Source: Candidatus Uhrbacteria bacterium RIFCSPHIGHO2_01_FULL_63_20 (GTDB lineage: Bacteria; Patescibacteriota; Patescibacteriia; UBA9934; GWF2-40-263). Taken from it: a stretch of DNA of 34,615 nt. The translations under genes were made by a program, and so were the position numbers. The notes under the pieces were generated by a model. The model was not told the origin of the DNA. It made no database searches and saw only the letters and a program-made list of their open reading frames with translations. Shown piece after piece: positions 15,750 through 23,337 of this stretch. The DNA lies in NCBI GenBank assembly GCA_001791045.1, contig MGDT01000004.1, forward strand, positions 1-34,615, given 5' to 3'. Numbering within the stretch: the first letter of the stretch is position 1; every line of letters begins with the position of its first letter.

Positions 15750-15785
15750 CAAGCAAAACGCGCCTTCAATGGCGCGTTTTGCTTG
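15750..15785. terminator. Bidirectional intrinsic terminator
   Basis: A perfect 15-bp stem (CAAGCAAAACGCGCC at 15750-15764, complement at 15771-15785) closes a TTCAAT loop. The GC-rich core is flanked by AAAA on one side and TTTT on the other, so it can end transcription both of tRNA-Arg (plus) and of the accessory operon coming from the right (minus). Confidence 0.9.
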
Positions 15786-15873
15786 CAGGTAGACATGACC
15801 AATTTCGCGTAGCGCCATCCGCTGTGGATAACTGGCACATAAAAACGAGCAGAGAACCTGCTCGTCCGTCGGG

Positions 15874-16068
15874 CTACTGCATCTCAGCCCGACCGCCAGA
15901 AATCTTGGCTGTTGAGATGTAGAGTCTCTCCATGTTCTTCGCGATCAGCTCCTGGCTCTGAACGACCGGCCCGATGTCGTTCGAGAGCCAGATGGTCGGC
16001 AGTCCGACTCGGCGTGCCTTGGCTGCGCGTCGCCTCTTCTTCGTCGCGGCCTTCTTCTTTTTAGCCAC
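15874..16068 (-). CDS. 64-residue basic protein, last gene of the accessory operon
   Basis: A GTG start at 16066-16068 is well supported by an AAGGAGG Shine-Dalgarno at 16074-16080. The N-terminal third is almost all Lys/Arg/Ala (VAKKKKAATKKRRRAAKARR), typical of nucleic-acid-binding or ribosome-binding tails. The rest (VGLPTIWLSNDIGPVVQSQE, then ...RLYISTAKISGGRAEMQ) is a compact mixed sequence with no membrane helix. I do not recognise it. It begins 2 bp after the stop of the cyclase-like gene, so the two are almost certainly translated together. A longer form starting further upstream is open but would overlap the cyclase gene and lacks this ribosome-binding site. Confidence 0.75.
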   Translation of the reverse strand: MAKKKKAATKKRRRAAKARRVGLPTIWLSNDIGPVVQSQELIAKNMERLYISTAKISGGRAEMQ

Positions 16069-16070
16069 CG

Positions 16071-17507
16071 TCACCTCCTTGCCCGCTTCTTGGCGAGAGT
16101 CTTGTTTGTGCGATCCTTCGACGTCGGGGGACGTCGCTTCTTTCCGTTGCGAGTGGGCGGGATGCTCGCGACGCGAACCTTCTCCAACGCCTCGCTCCGC
16201 ATGACGCAGGTCTGGTAGAGGGAACCAAGGAGCGAGGCGGCGGCTTCCGCCCATGCGCAGTCTTCGAGCGAAAAGGCGTTCGGCAACGACGACGTGATGT
16301 TGAGAACACCGACCGGCTTGAACGGAGACCTGCCGTCGGGATCCGAGTCGGCGGACGTCGACCGGAGAATCGCCGCGGAGAGGATCGCCCGATACGGCGG
16401 CTTCTCGTCGTCCTTGGCGGGACGATAGATGCCGGGCACGGTCTCGATCTCGTACGACCCGATCTCCTGATCCTTGGAAGACTTGCGTCCGAAGTACACG
16501 ATATCGGTCGATTCATGGACATCAGGCGCTACCGCGACGCCCAAGTCCCGCTCGATGTTCTTCCATACTGAATATACCGCAACCCCGCATTTCTTTCCAG
16601 GTGAGGTCACGCCACCGGCGGCGTTCATCGCCAGCTTCATCGGCGGCACCCACTTCTTGTGCTCCGGATTCGTGGGCGCCATGACCATCTTCAGCTTGCC
16701 TGCATCATCGAGCTCCAGCACGTCAGCCTCGAGCCGGGACACCTTCCCCTCCCGTCGTGCCGGCAGGCGCAGCGCTTTCAAGATCGCATGGTGATATCGC
16801 TTGAATGACGCTTTCAGCTTCGACGCTGGAAGGCCGACGCTGTGGTGGTGGAAGCGCTCTACGTAGTCGTTGATCCCGCGCAGGCTGAAGAGGCGCGCGC
16901 GAGCCTCCGGGGATGAGTGCGAATACTGCAATGCCGCGACGTTCGCAGGCGGGTCGTCCTTGTCCCCGCCAAGCCAGTAGACCTCCCGAGAGCCGGCGCC
17001 CTTGAGGAGCTCGATGCGCCCGATGGGGGCAAGACGCGCCCGAAGGTTCTTGTTCGAGATGGCGGGTTGGAGCTGCTGCGCGACCTCCTCGGTGCACCAG
17101 ATCTGGTTGGTGGCGGCCATCGGCTCGATGCGAGCCGGAATGACGATTCCCGGCCCATACCGATGCTCACCGGATCGCGCGAGCGAGCGGACGGGATCAT
17201 CGCCCTTCTCCAGATCCTGGACGTGCATCGCGATGCGGATCGCCAGGTCCGAGAGCGCCTTCTCCTTCCACTCGTGGGTCATGACGAGGTTGCGGATGGC
17301 GAGAGCGAACTTCGCGGCGTCCCGCGTGTCGTCGAAGACGGCGATGATCGAGTCGCCCCACGTGTTCGCGTCGAGCGGGCGCGTTCCGCCTTCCTTCTCG
17401 AGGAGTCTTGCTGCTTCTGGAAGGAGCTCGGTGAACACGGCCTTCTGCCCCTCCTCGTTCAAGCTACTGAAGCCCTTCAAGTCGAGCAGAACGATGGCCT
17501 GCGGCAC
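16071..17507 (-). CDS. Class III nucleotide-cyclase-like protein with a GAF-like C-terminal domain
   Basis: This is a soluble protein of 478 residues. Residues about 3-160 follow the adenylate/guanylate cyclase fold. LLDLKGFSSL holds the first metal aspartate (D9), NTWGDSIIAVF the second (D52), and YGPGIVIPARIEPM the dimer/transition-state segment, keeping R126. Two usually conserved residues are changed. The base-selecting lysine position before GD is N48, and the catalytic asparagine before the arginine is V122. Residues about 240-430 end in KPVGVLNITSSLPNAFSLED, the hallmark end of a GAF sensor domain. The tail (about 445-478) is very basic. GTG at 17505-17507 has GAGGGAGG upstream. It could make a non-standard cyclic nucleotide, or be a catalytically dead sensor. 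Pycsar-type cyclases are the nearest precedent for stand-alone soluble members in defence. Confidence 0.8.
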   Translation of the reverse strand: MPQAIVLLDLKGFSSLNEEGQKAVFTELLPEAARLLEKEGGTRPLDANTWGDSIIAVFDDTRDAAKFALAIRNLVMTHEWKEKALSDLAIRIAMHVQDLEKGDDPVRSLARSGEHRYGPGIVIPARIEPMAATNQIWCTEEVAQQLQPAISNKNLRARLAPIGRIELLKGAGSREVYWLGGDKDDPPANVAALQYSHSSPEARARLFSLRGINDYVERFHHHSVGLPASKLKASFKRYHHAILKALRLPARREGKVSRLEADVLELDDAGKLKMVMAPTNPEHKKWVPPMKLAMNAAGGVTSPGKKCGVAVYSVWKNIERDLGVAVAPDVHESTDIVYFGRKSSKDQEIGSYEIETVPGIYRPAKDDEKPPYRAILSAAILRSTSADSDPDGRSPFKPVGVLNITSSLPNAFSLEDCAWAEAAASLLGSLYQTCVMRSEALEKVRVASIPPTRNGKKRRPPTSKDRTNKTLAKKRARR

Positions 17508-17576
17508 ACGAGCCTCCCTCGCGGAACGGCACAGACCGTACGACGAGGGTGCGGACGCAGCAAGGAAGGTGCCGTA

Positions 17577-20500
17577 TCACGGCGCGTACCTCCCTCCGTC
17601 GTTGAGCAGCGTCCCGCCCGGCCCCTCGCCGCCCCAGACGATCACGTCGGAACCCGCAGCCGTCACCGACATCGAATGGCGCACCGTCGGCGCGCCGATC
17701 GCGTCGAGCGGTTGCCAAGTGTCGGTCGTCGGGTCGTACGCGCCTCCGTCGTCGAAGAATACGTTACCCGGCGGGCCGAGCCCTCCCCAGACGACGAAGC
17801 GGTTCACCGGCGCGCCGATCCAGTCGCCGGAGACCTTCACGCGTGGCGATGGCGCGTTCACCGTCGTCATGGGCGTCCACGTATCCGTGGCGGGGTTGTA
17901 CCGACCGCCGGTGTCGGTCTGCTGGGTGTCGCCGTAGCCGCCCCAGACGAGGAACTCCTGCCCGCTCCACGCGTATGCCATGAAGAAGCGGCCCGTAGGC
18001 GCGTTCGTCGTCGACATGAGCGTCCAGCTGTTGTTCGACGGGTTGTACAGCGCGCCAGTGTTCGGGTACGTCCCCCCGGCTCCGATGCCCTCGCCTCCCC
18101 ACACGAGCATGCGCGAGCCCGTCCAGAGGGCGGCGGGTTGGGAACGTCCCGAGTTCACGTCGAACACGCCCGGGATCGCGGTCCAGGTGTTCGTGGAGGG
18201 GTCATACTCCCCGCCGTCTCGGAACCCCGTCGCGTCGTTGCGGCCGCCCCACACGAGCATGAGGCTCCCCGTCCACACGGCACCAGGAAGTCTTCGAGGC
18301 GTGGGCGCTCCAGTGGTCGACAGCGCCGTCCACGAGTCGATCCCCGGATTGTATGAGCCGCCGTCGTTCAGGTGCCCCGCGACGCTGTTGACACCGCCGA
18401 ACACGAGCAGGCGCGTCCCGGTCCACACGCCAGCGGCGCCGTCGCGCTTGAGCGGCGCGCCGGTGGTCGTCATCGTCGTCCACGTGTTCGTCGACGGGGT
18501 GAGGCGACCGCCCGTATTCTTGTTGAGGCCGCCCCAGACGATGAGCTCGGCGCCGGTCCACGCGGCGATGTGCCCGGTCCGGGCGGCCGGCGCGCCGGTG
18601 ATTGCCGTGGCGCTCCACTGCGAGCACAGCCCATCGACGGTGCAGGTCGCATTCGCGCCGCAGGTGCCGCACCCGTCGGCAAGGCCGCACCCGTCGTCGC
18701 CGCACTCCTTCGCGAGGCAGTCCGGCGCGCACGTGGCGACGCACTGGCCGGTGGCGGTCTCGCAGGCATCCGTGCCCGAGCAACTGCCGCAGCCGTCCGG
18801 GTCGCCGCACCCGTCGTCGCCGCAGACCCTGCCCGCGCAGGCGGGCTGGCAGATGCACTGCCCCAGCTCGCAGGCGAAGCCGCCGGGACATGCGCCGCAG
18901 CCCGTCGCGTTTCCACACCCGTCGTCGCCGCAGGTCACGCCGCCGCATTGCTGGCGACAGACGCAGAAGTTGCCGAGGCAGTCGTTCGCCGGCGCGCACG
19001 TGCCGCAGGATCGACCGCACCCGTCCACGCCGCACTGGGCACCTGCCGGGCAGGTGAGCGTGCATTGGCACTGGCCGAACCCGTCGCAGAAATCGTTGGC
19101 TCCTGGGCAGCTTCCGCAGCCGCTCGGGTCGCCACAGCCGTCGTCGCCGCACTCGCGTCCAGCGCATTGCTGCGGACACACGCAGTACCCGTCGACGCAC
19201 GTGTCGCCAGGAGCGCAACCGCTGCCGCAGCCGCCCGCGTTGCAGCCGTTGGGATCCGGGCCGCACTCGCGGTCACCGCACGGCGCGGGAGCGCAGCAGG
19301 CGCTGTTGCGGCAGCCGAACTCGCAGTTGACGATGTTCGGCGACCAGACGCACTGCCCATCGAAGCACGCCCCAGAGTTGAGCTGATACTCGCGCACGCG
19401 GTTCTCGTCGAAGCACTCGCTCGGCGGCGTGCCGTCGCACGCGGTTGGCGGGCCGCATGCGCCGCCGCAGCCGTCGTCGCCGCAGACGGCTCCGCGGGCG
19501 GCGCAGTCGGAGAGGCAGTCGACAGCGCATACGGCGGTCGTCGAGCTGGTGTCCTCGCAGTGTTCGCCTGAGTTGCAGACCTCGAAGATGTAGAGGCCGT
19601 CGCCGTTGGCATCGAGGGCCCACGGGTAGATGGCGTCGCCAGCGTTCGGTGCCCAGCACTGCACGGTGTCGGGCGTCGTGCAGATCGGCACGCCAGCGCA
19701 GTCGGGATCGGCGCACCCGATGAGGCCGTCCCCATCCTCGTCGGTTCGTGCGTCGGTGCATTCCTGCGGTGGCGCAGCGCAGTCCTGCGGACACGTCGAG
19801 AAGGACTCCGCGAGGCTTGAACAAATGTCGTCGCCGCAGATCGGTCCTTCTGGAGGATTCTCGACGACAACGAGCCCGCCGCAGTCGTCAGCGACCGAAG
19901 GCTCCCAATCGTCGACGTCGTCGAGGTGAACGTGCACAATTGCACCGTCCCACCACATCTGATTTTGGACGAAGTCGCGATTGAAGTCCTGCGTCGGAAA
20001 CGGGCCGATGACCAAACCTTCGTCGTCGAGCCTAATCGCCGAATATTCCTCGGTGGCGGGAAGGCCAACGATTCGAGGGCCTCCAAAGCTCCCCTGCTCG
20101 TCACGCAAACATTTGTATGCAGCCCAGAAACCGGATCTCAGAATAAAAGACTGAGGATCGAGGGCCTGCTCTCCGTACTGTCCTATGTAAATTGGCGACG
20201 GGACAGGAGCAGGGTTATCGATAATAGCCCAACTAGCTCCACTGTCGTCCGCCGGGCATTCGGAACTCTCGCAAAAATCCTGCAGAACCGCGCCGTTTGC
20301 ACCGTGGACGGCCAATCCGCCGCCGTTGTCGCACGGAACGCCCCGCTCATCTTCAGGAAGGGCGCTCCACCTGGTACGGATCCGTTCTGCGGGAACGGCC
20401 AAGAGGCCCGAGGTCGCGATGCCGAGACACTTCTCCCGATTCGCATCAGTTGAAGCCGTTGTACATGCTGGAGCCCAGCCGAACGTCTCCGAGCCATCTG

Positions 20501-21347
20501 GTCCGCAGATTTCGGAACCTGAGCCGTCCACGGATGCGTCCGTTGCTCCGTCCGATTCACACTGGTCCCGACTGGTGCAGGTTTCAGAGAGATCGCAGAC
20601 GCCGTCAAGGATCAGATGAGGATCGGCGAACGGACACAGAGCGTCGCGTGCGCACGAATAGCCGCGATACTTCCATCCCGTCATCTCGCCGCCGTCAGCG
20701 CACCGTTCAGTCTCCTGTGATTCAGTGGCGGAGTATGCACCGTAACGAAGCGTTACATGCAGATGTGGCCCGTAGTTGCCGCCGTTGCGGATTCTTCGCG
20801 CGATTGTTCCCAGTCTCGCGCCCGCGACAACTTCAATATCGGGTCGACTCGTGAGAGACGGAACTTCAGAAATGTGTTCGAGGATGCCCGTGCATCGAGA
20901 CCCGGACACATGACCGGCACACTTCGCCGGATCATCTGAGCAGCCAGCGTCGCATTCAAGATGGCCAAGTAGAACGGAATATCGTCTATCAAGGGATTCG
21001 AGGATTGCGATGCCGCCGTAACCTCCTGCCCATCTCGCTTCACGAACAATCCCGGCGAATGGTGCATGAACAGGATCGCCGGGTTCCGCCACGAGATCGA
21101 CAGCGGTATGAACAATGAGACCAGGGCCGTCGAAGCAACTTGAGCAATAGGTTCCGACCCCTTCGTCGCTGCATCCACAGCATTGACAGTTGAAGTTACA
21201 GACATCGCTGCTCATCCGGCAGCCGCCAGCGGTTCCAGGCAGCGGATTCGAAGGCTGGGCAAGGCCAGCACTGTTGAAGAGCAGGAAACACCATGCGACG
21301 CGCGCAGGGAGAGCGAGCGCAGGTGTGGGTCGACTCAGCGGGAGCAC
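17577..21347 (-). CDS. Giant secreted protein: M23 peptidase + Cys-rich repeats + seven Kelch repeats
   Basis: The predicted protein has 1256 residues. A signal peptide covers about residues 10-31. An M23 (LytM-type) domain spans about 70-205, with all expected metal and catalytic positions: HTAVD (H80, D84), GHL (H129) and HLH (H195, H197). A middle region (about 210-540) has a GFWAAYKCLRDEQGSFGG...DFVQNQMWWDG pattern that resembles surface-binding repeats. Then come about six CGDDGCG-type cysteine repeats (about 610-905), of a style common in myxobacterial exported proteins. At the end are seven Kelch-like blades (about 915-1256), each TGAPxxR...WTGxxLLVWGG...YNPxxxTWTxM, which would close one propeller. 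The start is GTG at 21345-21347, just after the lipoprotein stop. Cleavage of peptidoglycan and binding to a surface partner are inferred. No sorting anchor is seen. Confidence 0.82.
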   Translation of the reverse strand: MLPLSRPTPALALPARVAWCFLLFNSAGLAQPSNPLPGTAGGCRMSSDVCNFNCQCCGCSDEGVGTYCSSCFDGPGLIVHTAVDLVAEPGDPVHAPFAGIVREARWAGGYGGIAILESLDRRYSVLLGHLECDAGCSDDPAKCAGHVSGSRCTGILEHISEVPSLTSRPDIEVVAGARLGTIARRIRNGGNYGPHLHVTLRYGAYSATESQETERCADGGEMTGWKYRGYSCARDALCPFADPHLILDGVCDLSETCTSRDQCESDGATDASVDGSGSEICGPDGSETFGWAPACTTASTDANREKCLGIATSGLLAVPAERIRTRWSALPEDERGVPCDNGGGLAVHGANGAVLQDFCESSECPADDSGASWAIIDNPAPVPSPIYIGQYGEQALDPQSFILRSGFWAAYKCLRDEQGSFGGPRIVGLPATEEYSAIRLDDEGLVIGPFPTQDFNRDFVQNQMWWDGAIVHVHLDDVDDWEPSVADDCGGLVVVENPPEGPICGDDICSSLAESFSTCPQDCAAPPQECTDARTDEDGDGLIGCADPDCAGVPICTTPDTVQCWAPNAGDAIYPWALDANGDGLYIFEVCNSGEHCEDTSSTTAVCAVDCLSDCAARGAVCGDDGCGGACGPPTACDGTPPSECFDENRVREYQLNSGACFDGQCVWSPNIVNCEFGCRNSACCAPAPCGDRECGPDPNGCNAGGCGSGCAPGDTCVDGYCVCPQQCAGRECGDDGCGDPSGCGSCPGANDFCDGFGQCQCTLTCPAGAQCGVDGCGRSCGTCAPANDCLGNFCVCRQQCGGVTCGDDGCGNATGCGACPGGFACELGQCICQPACAGRVCGDDGCGDPDGCGSCSGTDACETATGQCVATCAPDCLAKECGDDGCGLADGCGTCGANATCTVDGLCSQWSATAITGAPAARTGHIAAWTGAELIVWGGLNKNTGGRLTPSTNTWTTMTTTGAPLKRDGAAGVWTGTRLLVFGGVNSVAGHLNDGGSYNPGIDSWTALSTTGAPTPRRLPGAVWTGSLMLVWGGRNDATGFRDGGEYDPSTNTWTAIPGVFDVNSGRSQPAALWTGSRMLVWGGEGIGAGGTYPNTGALYNPSNNSWTLMSTTNAPTGRFFMAYAWSGQEFLVWGGYGDTQQTDTGGRYNPATDTWTPMTTVNAPSPRVKVSGDWIGAPVNRFVVWGGLGPPGNVFFDDGGAYDPTTDTWQPLDAIGAPTVRHSMSVTAAGSDVIVWGGEGPGGTLLNDGGRYAP

Positions 21348-21351
21348 GTTG

Positions 21352-21918
21352 TCACCGCCGAAGGTCCGTGGTTTCTATGATTGCAATGATCGCGTCTAAG
21401 AAGAGCTGCTCGTCGCTCTCCTGAAAATCGATGAACGCGACCCCGCCGCGAACGGACGAGATGTAGTTAATACTCGGTGAAATAGATGAGATCCCTGTCA
21501 GTCGAAAGCAGTCAACAGGCCCAGTGAATCCACAAACAGAACGCTGAATGCCAGGGTGTACAAGGAGTTCTGAAAACTCCACTTCCGCGCTATTTGTCGT
21601 CGGGAAGAGTAGAACGCGAGCAAGGGGCTGACGAGGATCATCCACAACGACAAGAAAGAACTCGTATCCGGGCTCTCCGTCCTGTCGGGTACCCGATGCG
21701 ACTTCATGGGGGGCCGCTTCAGGGTTAGCTGGCAGCGCGTACTTTTCAGGAATGTTGGCTAGCACCTGGCCGGACGCGGTTGCGACGACTCGCCCCCGTG
21801 CTGGCGGCGGGGGATCCTGCGGGGTCGTCTCGTGGCAGCCTCCGCCCGCGAGGAGGAGCGCGATCGCAAGCGCCATCCACGCTCGCGTTGAAGTCGTCGG
21901 TGTTGTTGCGCTCCGCAT
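21352..21918 (-). CDS. Predicted lipoprotein of unknown function
   Basis: The predicted protein has 188 residues. The N-terminus ends in MALAIALLLAGGGCHET, a lipoprotein signal with the modified cysteine at residue 28 from the first ATG. A shorter start at residue 15 would still leave a signal. A proline linker (QDPPPPARG) follows, then a mixed alpha/beta domain with two further cysteines (SVCGFTGPVDCF) that could form a disulfide. I do not recognise the domain. It is the first gene of the minus-strand accessory operon, with only 4 bp between its stop and the start of the giant M23-Kelch protein, so the two are probably made together. By eye the gene is less GC-rich than its neighbours. Confidence 0.68.
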   Translation of the reverse strand: MRSATTPTTSTRAWMALAIALLLAGGGCHETTPQDPPPPARGRVVATASGQVLANIPEKYALPANPEAAPHEVASGTRQDGEPGYEFFLVVVDDPRQPLARVLLFPTTNSAEVEFSELLVHPGIQRSVCGFTGPVDCFRLTGISSISPSINYISSVRGGVAFIDFQESDEQLFLDAIIAIIETTDLRR

Positions 21919-22137
21919 AGCTTGTCGATGTTACAGCGATGAGCAGATCGGGGTCGGCGCGCCCGCGCTTGCGTCCGGACTGCGCCCTCCGATAGATGAG
22001 GCGCAGCCCACACGTCGGTGATGCTCGCACCTTCATGGTGCCCGACGTCGTCGACATCGTCCAGCCAGGCGCCGCGAACGGCGCCGTTGCATCTAGACTG
22101 CGCCGTTCTTCTCGATACTGTGTCCAATAGAATCTGG

Positions 22138-22752
22138 TCACCCCTTCGCCACCGCGAATCCGTGGATCTCCTTCGCCCCCGCGTCCCTGAGGGTCCGTGC
22201 GGCCGCGGCCATGGTGGCGCCGCTCGTGAACACGTCGTCGCACAACAAGATGCGGGAGAGCATGCGAGGGTCCGCGACCTCGAACACGCCATCAAGGTCT
22301 CCGAAACGGCGATCGGTGCGTCCCACCCGCGAGCGCGGAGGAGTGTGCAGCGTGCGCTTCAGGAGCGGGAGGCACGGCACGCCCAGCGTCTCTCCTGCCG
22401 CGAGCGCGATCGCTTCGGCCTGGTCGAACTCGCGGGCACGAAACCGTTCGGCCGAGAGCGGGACCCATGTGACCGCATCCACCACGTGCGGCGCCGTGGC
22501 GTAGAGCGCGCGACGCACGCGCTTCGCGATGGCCGCGGCGGCCTGCGCGTCCCCGTCGTATTTCCACGCCCCGATGAGCCGGCGCATGGTCGGGTCGCCA
22601 TACGGCCCGCCCGTCGTCAGCGTCGCAAGCGACGCGATCGGGGCGGTCTCGTGCGAGGGCGTCGGGAGGAACGCCTCGTCGCACTCCGAGCATAGCGTGG
22701 CCCCCTCGCGCTCGCAGCGGACGCAAAAACGCGGGAAGAGAGCGTCGAGCAT
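22138..22752 (-). CDS. comFC: ComFC-like phosphoribosyltransferase, competence/DNA-uptake protein
   Basis: This is a 204-residue ComF-family protein. MLDALFPRFCVRCEREG...LCSECDEAF forms the N-terminal zinc ribbon (two CxxC pairs). The middle carries the family segment MRRLIGAWKYDGD. The PRPP-binding loop is ILLCDDVFTSGATM, and a C-terminal strand (KEIHGFAVAKG) ends the fold. ComFC acts in the cytosol during natural transformation and is thought to help bring in single-stranded DNA. I chose ATG at 22750-22752 because a strong AAGGAGG lies upstream and the family starts there. An ATG at 22794 is also in frame and overlaps the preceding gene. It is the last gene of the type IV secretion-like cluster. 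Confidence 0.92.
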   Translation of the reverse strand: MLDALFPRFCVRCEREGATLCSECDEAFLPTPSHETAPIASLATLTTGGPYGDPTMRRLIGAWKYDGDAQAAAAIAKRVRRALYATAPHVVDAVTWVPLSAERFRAREFDQAEAIALAAGETLGVPCLPLLKRTLHTPPRSRVGRTDRRFGDLDGVFEVADPRMLSRILLCDDVFTSGATMAAAARTLRDAGAKEIHGFAVAKG

Positions 22753-22784
22753 CCACTCGAGAGCCTCCTTCCCGCGTTTCGCTT

Positions 22785-23336
22785 CTACAACCATGTCGCC
22801 CCGGAGACCTTCCACTCCCCCCCGACCTTCTCGAGCGTCACCGTGATGTCCTGGTATTTCACGCTCACGTCCTGCGCCGATCCTACGGCTTCCTGCCGCT
22901 GCGTGGTCGCGGCGTAGGACGCCCGCCCGGCGGCGGCGTCCATGTCGAACGAGGTCGTGGCGATCACGCGCGTGGTCACCCCGTAATACTCGCCGCCCTT
23001 CTGCCCCGCGTCGATCGTCGCCTGCAGCTGCGCGGCGAAGGCGGGAGTGGCGAGCGCGATCACGTCGCGGAGGTTGCCGAAGTCGCTTTCGGTGGAATAG
23101 CTCCCGTACCGCTCGATGAAGATGCGCGCCGTGGTCTCGGGGAGTGAGTTCTGCACGCGCACTTCGACCCGCTCGGTCTCCTCGGGAGTGGAAATCACCC
23201 CGTCGTTGTTCGACGGGACCACCACCGGCTGCGCCGGCACGCTCGGCGGCGTGGCGCGCCACATGAGGAGCAGGAGCAGCAAGATCACCAACAGGACCAG
23301 CCCCGCGATGATCAGGATCTTCTTGCGTCGGGTCAT
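22785..23336 (-). CDS. Single-pass membrane protein, VirB8/TcpC-like candidate
   Basis: The predicted protein has 183 residues. A basic N-terminus (MTRRKK) precedes one very strong membrane helix (residues 6-27). A proline linker follows, then an extracytoplasmic domain (about 55-183) with RIFIERYGSYSTESDF, a helix-rich part, and alternating strands ending in YQDITVTLEKVGGEWKVSGATW. This anchor-plus-NTF2-like pattern matches VirB8/TcpC-type components of type IV secretion systems, which form the periplasmic collar. The similarity is structural in style, not a clear motif match. It starts 1 bp after the virB4-like stop, and its 3' end runs up to comFC. Confidence 0.7.
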   Translation of the reverse strand: MTRRKKILIIAGLVLLVILLLLLLMWRATPPSVPAQPVVVPSNNDGVISTPEETERVEVRVQNSLPETTARIFIERYGSYSTESDFGNLRDVIALATPAFAAQLQATIDAGQKGGEYYGVTTRVIATTSFDMDAAAGRASYAATTQRQEAVGSAQDVSVKYQDITVTLEKVGGEWKVSGATWL

Positions 23337-23337
23337 A

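Noticed and set aside
17980-19571. Plus-strand frames opposite the Kelch and cysteine-repeat region
   Set aside because: The repeats of the real protein create long Pro/Ser- or Ala/Arg-rich frames on the other strand. No start signal or domain is seen.
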